Shown one piece after another: positions 56,980 to 64,000 of a stretch of 64,000 bases of DNA. The stretch spans positions 2,976,001-3,040,000 of the forward strand of contig CM030711.1 of assembly GCA_017979445.1 (NCBI GenBank), in the 5' to 3' direction. Position 1 is the stretch's first letter. Each line of letters begins with the position of its first letter. The translations under genes were made by a program, and so were the position numbers. Source of the stretch: Akebia trifoliata. Taxonomy: Eukaryota; Streptophyta; Magnoliopsida; Ranunculales; Lardizabalaceae. The notes under the pieces were generated by a model. That model ran no database searches and was not told the DNA's origin. It worked only from the letters and a program-made list of their open reading frames with translations.

Positions 56980-59900
56980 TGATTGACAATGGTGATGGTG
57001 ACGACGACGATGGTAGTGATGGTGACGGCGACAATGACAATGGTGAGGTTGAGTGTGATTGTGGTTGTGGGGATAGAAAATTTAAATGCTTTGATGGACT
57101 TTTTGACTGTAGTGGAAAATGAATTTCCATGGACATGTGCAACTAAACATATGAAAAATGTCGTTTTTCATGAAATTGATTTTGCATCATATTTTGCATG
57201 TACAATTAAACATATCTTCAGTACCCTAGTCTTCAACCTATAACCAAAAGAGTCGCGATCTAGACTACGTCTCATTCCTATAGTGGCATATGGTATCTAC
57301 ATGTCATGTTTTGGTTGGATTTAAATCTAATAGGATTGGATGCATGGCTTGTTTAGGAGCCTAATGTGTTTTAAAAACCAATCAAAACTTGTCACGCAGT
57401 CACTATTTTTATTCTATAGAAATGATACACTATTCTGAATATTGATTTATAATCAAAAGGCATTTGATTTTTCATTTCACAAGACAGTCATCTTGAAGCT
57501 CCTGAACATCTTTGGTAAATTTGTTTTAACCTCATATGCAATCCATCATTTTCAACCTCACCCTAATGCCTTATAATAAAATTACCATTGATTTCTCTAA
57601 TCAAAATTTCATCATCTTCTGCTTTAAACATCTTGTCTTTTCTAAAGGTTGAAGTAGGATATATAATTTTATTATAGATATTGGTGATGGATTTAAGAAG
57701 AAAAATTAAGGGATTTTTGTGTGGATAAATTATACTTTGACCTAACATTTTGATCATTTCACTTACCTCCTATGTCACAAATGGTGTTTACATGTATATG
57801 TTATTTTATCCCCTCATTTTATCTTTTTTTATTAAAAAAATTAAATTTTAAATAAGGGAAGAATGTTCAGTCTAAGTATTCTCGTTTTAATACACCCCCC
57901 CCCCCCCCTTTTTTAAAGGAATAATTTTTTAATGAAAAATAATGACATTTTAAAAGGGTAAAATGATTTTTCTATAAAGGAGAAGTCAATTTTTATTTGT
58001 TTGACTTTCCCTAAAGAAGGTAAGTGAGTCTGGTAGATAAATATTAGAGTGCGCCCGTGCCTACGACATGAGCATCCCATTTAAATCTAAGGAGGGTAAA
58101 AATAAAAAATTGATAAATTTAGAGATGTATTATTCAAAAAAATTTAAGGTTGAAAGGCTTAAAAAGAAAAAACAATAAAGTTGGAGAGGTAGTTAAGAAA
58201 GGGGAAGATAAGGAAAATCAATAAAGTGGGGGTTAAAGGGGTAAAAGAGGAAAAAAGTAAAATTAGATGAGTATTATTGAAAATGTGGTAAAAAAGAAAA
58301 GATAATAAGGGATATTATTAAAAAAATGAAAGGAGAGGAAATGAAAGAAAACAAAATTTGAAAGTTAAATAAGAAAGGCAATAAAATTAATATGTTGAAC
58401 CCCATAAAATTTTAGCTAGATGAAAGGTTTATCCCTCACAAAATTGTAGTAAAGTCAGTACTGAAGTTGTTTTTTATTATATAAGTAGACATTGATCCTA
58501 TTTTGTAAGGAGGGGATATCGTATTGGACATTAAGTCTTAGAGTTATCCGTATTTATGAAGAGTGCTTCTATTGCTACATCAACTTTTGCTAATGCCATC
58601 TCAAAATGTATTCTAATTCTTTGGTAATTTACATATGAATTGGGTGGTGTTAACAAAAGTTGGGTTCTTTTTTAAAAACCAACTCCAAGACCCAATTTTA
58701 ACATACCCCTCCATGATTTGGTTCATATTTGAGATGCCCCTTTTGTTTTGAAATTGATGACATACCCCTTTAAATAGGGCTTAAAACGGTTGGGGTCGAG
58801 TCGGATATGTGTATATTCATATTTAGAATTTTTTATCTAAATCTAAATCCGGATCTTACTTGCTCCAATCATATCCAATTTTTTTTTTTTTTAAATACTT
58901 TCATTAAACCCATATCTGGATTAGATCAAATTGAATTAATTGCCTCGAATTGGATAATTTCAAATTATTTTAAGAAAAATTGTTTATATGTAACTTAAAG
59001 GTAACTTGAACTCAAGATCTTTCCCTTTCTAAAGAGTGACATTGACAATTACAATTAAAACATGTTGCTTGATGAAAGATAGTTAAAAAAAATATCAAAA
59101 TATAACATACAAAATAACATATTATTTAGATATAGGGATAGATCTGTATCCAACCCGGATCCGATTCAAATCAAGGGACATAAACTTATATCAAATCCAT
59201 GTTTTAATTCGGATATACTTAAAGGAACCAAACCCGCTACAATCGGATTTGGAACATTCGGGTTTCGAATGAAATCCAACCCATTTTACCCTACCTTGTA
59301 GTTATGTTCTTCTCTTGTAAATTAATAATACAAAAAATGATCTAACTTTGTAAGATTTTAATTGTTGGACCCACATGAATTGTTGCATTAGAAAAATAAC
59401 ACTCAATCCATTGGTTGATTCATACTTTGAAAATGGATTGCTATTAAACTCTTAAATTTCCAAGTCGAATTCAATGGTGAAAAACTATCTTTCCATTTTA
59501 TTTTTTAAATATTTAGAATCTTGTAATTTACATCCATATGGCCTTAGATCACGTTTATCAAGTTGAAATAACCTGATTTTGGGAAGAAATAAAAACTACT
59601 TACTTAATATTTCATTTTTGAGTCCGACCAATTGGACCAACCTACCTAGTCATGCAGGTCAAGAACCGGGTCTACGTAAAACATTGAATTTTATTAAGAA
59701 TTCTAGTATGATATTACATGACCCCAATAGGGTATTTATAAATATTACATCAATCAAGCTTGGAAACTAGCCTAATAAAAATAATATAATTTATCAATAC
59801 TTCCTAATATAGAATATCTTAATTGATATATTCTAAGATTCGTGATAATCTGATGCTCTTTTTTCCAGAACCCCCCACCCCACCCTAGAACAATAGATCA

Positions 59901-60325
59901 TTTGCCTCGGGATACACATGAAAAAGGTTTATGGTTCTGTAACTGTCAGGTCAAGGAGTGTATGTGGGCATCTAAAAGAAGGAGCGTCTGATTGCCGTTA
60001 GTCATATTCTAAATATATCATTCTTCATCAATGATGCAATGTATCATTTTTTTTTTCTAATCCCCAGATTTAGATACGTAACTTTACGATTATTAAAGTC
60101 TTTTTTATCAAAACAAATAAAATTATAATCTCTCGACCTATAATCATCATTTTCTAAAATTATAGAAATATACTTTTATTAAGTTATCTTCATAAGAACC
60201 TTAGTTAATATTTAAATTATAAAAAATACTTACAATACATTAAATGGAAAAATATATTATAAAATTAGATTATCTATTTGAAAATTTTAAAATAATTTTT
60301 TAAGAAATTATAAAGAATTTAAAAA
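55182..60325. other. Spacer between duplications C and D, no gene recognised
   Basis: AT-rich intergenic sequence with many frames closed by stops. It contains (CA)n at 55489-55518, the purine-rich tract at 56700-56976, a C run at about 57893-57908 and decayed transposon relics. If C/D is a tandem duplication, this spacer is part of the unit and should recur after the window end. Confidence 0.45.
56700..57055. repeat. Purine-rich G/A tract with GAA, GGT and GAT triplets
   Basis: The plus strand from 56700 to about 56976 is nearly all G and A with some T and very little C, made of (GAA)n, GGAGG, (GGT)n and (GA)n blocks and a G run at 56971-56979. GATGGTGAC-like repeats continue to about 57055. 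Long open frames here are by-products of the bias. Confidence 0.85.
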
Positions 60326-60630
60326 AAATAAGGGATCTCAAATTGGAGGTGTCACATGTCATTAGAGGAGGAGGGTTCCTCCAAAATTTTGAAGCCCATG
60401 GCCGGTTCCAATTTTTTTAATAAAGATTACATTACTACTAATAATAAAGTCAAAATTTTCCTCAAGATCTGTAGAGAGATTAAATCTTAATCTTTCTTTA
60501 TATAGAGAATAAAAGGAGTGATATCTACTGTTGTGTTTAATCATATAAATATATAGGATTGGTCACATTGACTCAAGAAATATAATCTGAGATATGATAC
60601 AAGATCTTGACGGTGAAAATATAAAAATTA

Positions 60631-60804
60631 CTACCCATCAGGGGTTAGTTGAGATGGTAAGGACGACTGGATTTTCTTCCTAGGTCACACCTTTGAAACT
60701 CTGTATCTCCTTTCACATAAAGTAATTATATTTAACTGTCGTATGCTTGCAAAGTTATTGGTAAGATGACCCGTAAATAAAATTAAAAAAAAAAAAAAAA
60801 AAAA
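60631..60804 (+). mobile_element. tRNA-derived SINE (copy in duplication D)
   Basis: Counterpart of 51051-51212, with a better-preserved A-box-like TTAGTTGAGATGGTAAGG, B-box-like GGTCACACCTTTGAAACTC and an A tail ending at about 60804. Confidence 0.7.
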
Positions 60805-62346
60805 TGAAATCTAGTCGTTAAAATTATCCTTCAGATAAGTATTATTTGACTTTTGAGTCCTTTATCTTATCATTTAGGCAATTCATCAAACAATATAGAA
60901 ACAATGACAAAACTTAATAAATCTACGAACCAAAATCTAATTGTTCTCAAACTGTTGGAGTCAACTCATGCATTATGTGACCTTTTGTGGACATCTGTTT
61001 GGTGAGTTGGAGGAGAATTTAGGAGATATCCATTTGAAGGAGTCACAAAAATTTCTATTTATGAAGCTTGAGTTTAGACAAAAATAAAATAAAATTGAAG
61101 ATGATGTAAACTCACGAATTCCTAAAAAGGATTTCACAGACAGATAGGAAATGTGTAGAGGTTGAGAATTATGGATTGAAATAAAAAATTTTAAAATAAA
61201 GCTTGAAGATGATGAATTTTTTAGTAGACAAATCAAAAGAATTTTCTTGGAGAGGTTGGAATCAATGGCTTGAAATTTGAAGATGAGATTGAACACATGA
61301 AAATTGAAAATTGAAAATTTTGATAGGAAAATTCGACGGGCCAAGTCCCACAAATTTAGAAATCTAATTTCAATAGTCTATAACTTTGGGTTTCTCCCTT
61401 CCTCCATTAATTTGACCCGTTGAAAAGAAAATTGACAATGACATGAGAGAAGAAGGTTTCTTTTCTTCTTCTTGACTTGTGAGATATTCCATTATTATTC
61501 CTCTCCCTCTCTCTCTCTCCATGAAAATTAAAAATTTTGAAAGAAAAATTCAATGGGCTTTAGCCCACGAATTTTAGAAATCTAATTTCAACTGTCAATT
61601 ACATCGAATTTCTCCCATCCTTCATTAATTTAATGGATTTGACTAGTTGAAAAAAAGAATTGACAATGAAAATGGGAGAAGAAGGGCTTCTTTTCTTCTT
61701 CTTGATTTAATTATTATTGCTCTCTCTCTCTCTCTCTCTCTCACTTAGAGTGAGACTGGAGAAGAAGGGCATGCATTAAATAATTTATGATCAACTTCGT
61801 ATCTAAAATATCTTTTTAGGAAATTATTATATTGACACCCTCATAAACTCTTAGGGCGGTCCAAAGTTAAAAACAAATTTTTTTTTTTTTTTTTTAGGGC
61901 ACTCTACCAATCTCACTCCTGTGTCAGTTTTATTCTTCTTACTCTTCTCCTCCTTTCTTTCCTCTAATTCTCCTCCTCACCTGAGTCATCGGAATCGTCG
62001 TGTTAATATAATTTCTATATCTTTTTATCTTTCATAATGAGATAGTTTGTCCATTATTTAAAGGATTAGAAATTTAAGTTGTTCTGCTCTGACCAACTTT
62101 ACAACAAAGAGAATTAATAAGGTTTTCTAATTTTACTCCTCTCCATAATGTAGTATATTACCTATACCTCCTTCATTCAGTTTAATAAATTTGGAGTTAC
62201 CTCACTTGTATTTAGCTATCCCAAAGTCTGATCCGAAATAACAAAATTAATCATACCAATAATTAGAGATGATGGTATTTAATATAAAAAAATAAAAAAT
62301 GGGCATTAATTTCCGTAACTTCAGTTTTAGGTTATGTGGTTCAAGA

Positions 62347-62462
62347 AGGTGCCAACTTAGCTAAGTTGATAACCGCAAGAGAAATATATAATGTTGAACT
62401 CCTGACCTAAGGTTCAAATCTCGTTGAACCTACCTTCACCGCTGTTGATCACTAAAAATACA
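62347..62462 (+). mobile_element. tRNA-derived SINE (copy in duplication D)
   Basis: Counterpart of 53211-53330, with TTAGCTAAGTTGATAACCG and a B-box-like AAGGTTCAAATCTCG closer to consensus than in copy C. Confidence 0.68.
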
Positions 62463-63746
62463 TTAAGCGGAAAGGTTGATTCAAACACTTAAATAGAAAC
62501 CAAATTTTATAGATCGATAAACATGATCAATTATAAGATGAAGTAGATCCATTAATCAATTATATAATATAATAAAATAAGAGGATAGAAAGATAGAATT
62601 GAGGAATTATTCCAATCCAATGATGTTAGAAAGCCTCACATCCTAACATGCTTGAGAATCAAATTGACACTTTGGGGATACAACCAATCTGAATCATAGT
62701 TCTTTTAAAAGGAAGAATTTCCAAATATTTCACTAGTTTTTTGTAGTGAAGTTAGATGGTTGAGAGAGTGCCACTTGGTTAATACATTAAAATCCATCCG
62801 TTGAAATTTTGGATTTCATTGACCCTTCATTTTAAAAGCCGCAAATCTAGCTTAAAAATAAGGTTTTTTAAAATTTCTTTCTTCAAATCTAATCTAAATC
62901 ATGACCCATATAGGCCTAACGTGTTAGTTTTTAATTTCAAAAATAAAACATTATAGAGGATCTACCGCTGTTTACAAGGGGGTTTCTCAACTGTTTTTTG
63001 TTAATTTATACGAATTTGTTTTGTTCACAGTGCTCATAGAATTCAGGATCGATCAATCACATGAGCCCACATATATTGGATTGCATCCCAAATTTACAAA
63101 ACTGCCCTTGTTAGACTTGATGTCCCATCCACACACTCGAGAGTCTGTGAGCACTAGATTGAACGAAAGATTTGGAGAGCAAAAAATCTCTCCAATCATT
63201 TCAACTTCTAACCGCATGCAATTATGACAAATCATCAGTTCTTCAACCACCTTTATCACTTTACATAAATATGGTTTTTTCTCTCAAAACCATTACATGT
63301 TCCAATATCATTTTCTTGGTAGAGAAATTAACAACTGATGACCACTAAACATTAATATTTCATATTCCAAAGCAATGTTACTTCACAATGAATTCTCTTG
63401 AGAAGCTCATTAAAACAAAATTTGGCCCACAAATAGGACCCCCAAACCCATTGGTATGAAGCCCAATAAATCAGACCATCTCTAGCTTAGAATCCTTAAT
63501 ACAGTCCATTAAGCCCAAGTGCCATGTACCGACATCAAGGGGGTGTTTGGTTTGAATTATAGAATCTGATTTTAGCTCATAATCGTATTTCAAAATCCAA
63601 TACATCGTTTGGTTGGGATTATTGACCTGACTTTTTCATAATCAGGAACCAAAATCATGGAAAATCAGAAATAGTTTTCAGCCTATTTTTCCCGATTGTC
63701 ACAAACTCTCCACTTATGATAATCTTAAAATACATATTGCAACAAC

Positions 63747-63783
<37 letters not shown>

Positions 63784-64000
63784 TCAATATAATTGTAACT
63801 AATAACAATAGTATTAGGTAATATTTACAAAAGCAACAATCCTAATAATAATAACTAATACTAAAATTAATATATAATTATATAAATAATTATAGTTATT
63901 AATAATGACAACAACACAATAATAATAATAATAATAATAATAATTTTTAAAATAAAAATACAAACTTATCATAATTTTTTGGATAATCTTAATCTTAACA

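Larger units (their letters stand above)
60326..64000. repeat. Segmental duplication D (runs off the window)
   Basis: Second copy of 50740-55181. It lacks the Mutator-like MITE and the 284-bp CACTA MITE, has a deletion of about 35 bp near 62735 relative to C, and shares the two SINE insertions. Matching to C continues to the last base. No gene is visible. Confidence 0.92.

Noticed and set aside
56699..57142. 147-codon minus-strand frame rich in Ser, Pro, Leu and His
   Set aside because: It is the reverse complement of a simple purine tract; the composition explains the open frame.

Overview
This is an AT-rich nuclear window from a flowering plant, almost certainly a eudicot. It has intron-rich genes of land-plant families (IQM, AHP, CYP94C), plant retrotransposon relics and dense small DNA transposons. 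No species can be named from the sequence alone.

Three host genes look real. An IQM-family calmodulin-binding gene lies on the + strand (18169-20934, nine exons, 436 aa). A histidine phosphotransfer (AHP) gene of cytokinin signalling lies on the - strand (about 25344-30755, introns swollen by transposons, last exon unclear). An intronless CYP94C cytochrome P450, the type that oxidises jasmonoyl-isoleucine, lies on the - strand (40360-41868) with two CACGTG boxes upstream. The rest is transposons, relics, simple repeats and two old segmental duplications.

Duplication A/B flanks the IQM gene. Copy A is 1-3808 plus 13940-14168; copy B is 21291-24580. Copy A was later hit by a 290-bp CACTA MITE and a 5'-truncated LINE, and the LINE was then split by a 7.5-kb CACTA element (6284-13822, 3-bp duplication ATT). 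Copy B preserves the empty sites. Copy A abuts the window start, so another IQM copy may lie just upstream. Duplication C/D (50740-55181 and 60326 to the window end) has the same logic: C carries a 381-bp Mutator-like MITE with a 9-bp target duplication, D does not.

The most notable object is the 7.5-kb CACTA element. It has no recognisable transposase. It carries pieces of at least four unrelated host genes: the N-terminus of a SYP12-type syntaxin, the P-loop of an RPW8-type NLR, the kinase domain of a HAESA/HSL1-like receptor kinase, and two exons of an AGO4-clade Argonaute. It also carries an intact 127-aa membrane-protein reading frame and a two-exon fragment I cannot identify. Retained introns show capture at the DNA level. 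A transposon carrying part of a silencing-pathway gene and part of an immune receptor is a candidate source of siRNAs against its host's own genes.

Remaining regions: 31.1-40.3 kb is intergenic with a subtilase relic, MITEs and a SINE. 42-50.7 kb is intergenic with a CACTA MITE, an LTR with primer-binding site, a decayed Copia gag and a SINE. 55.2-60.3 kb is a spacer dominated by simple repeats.
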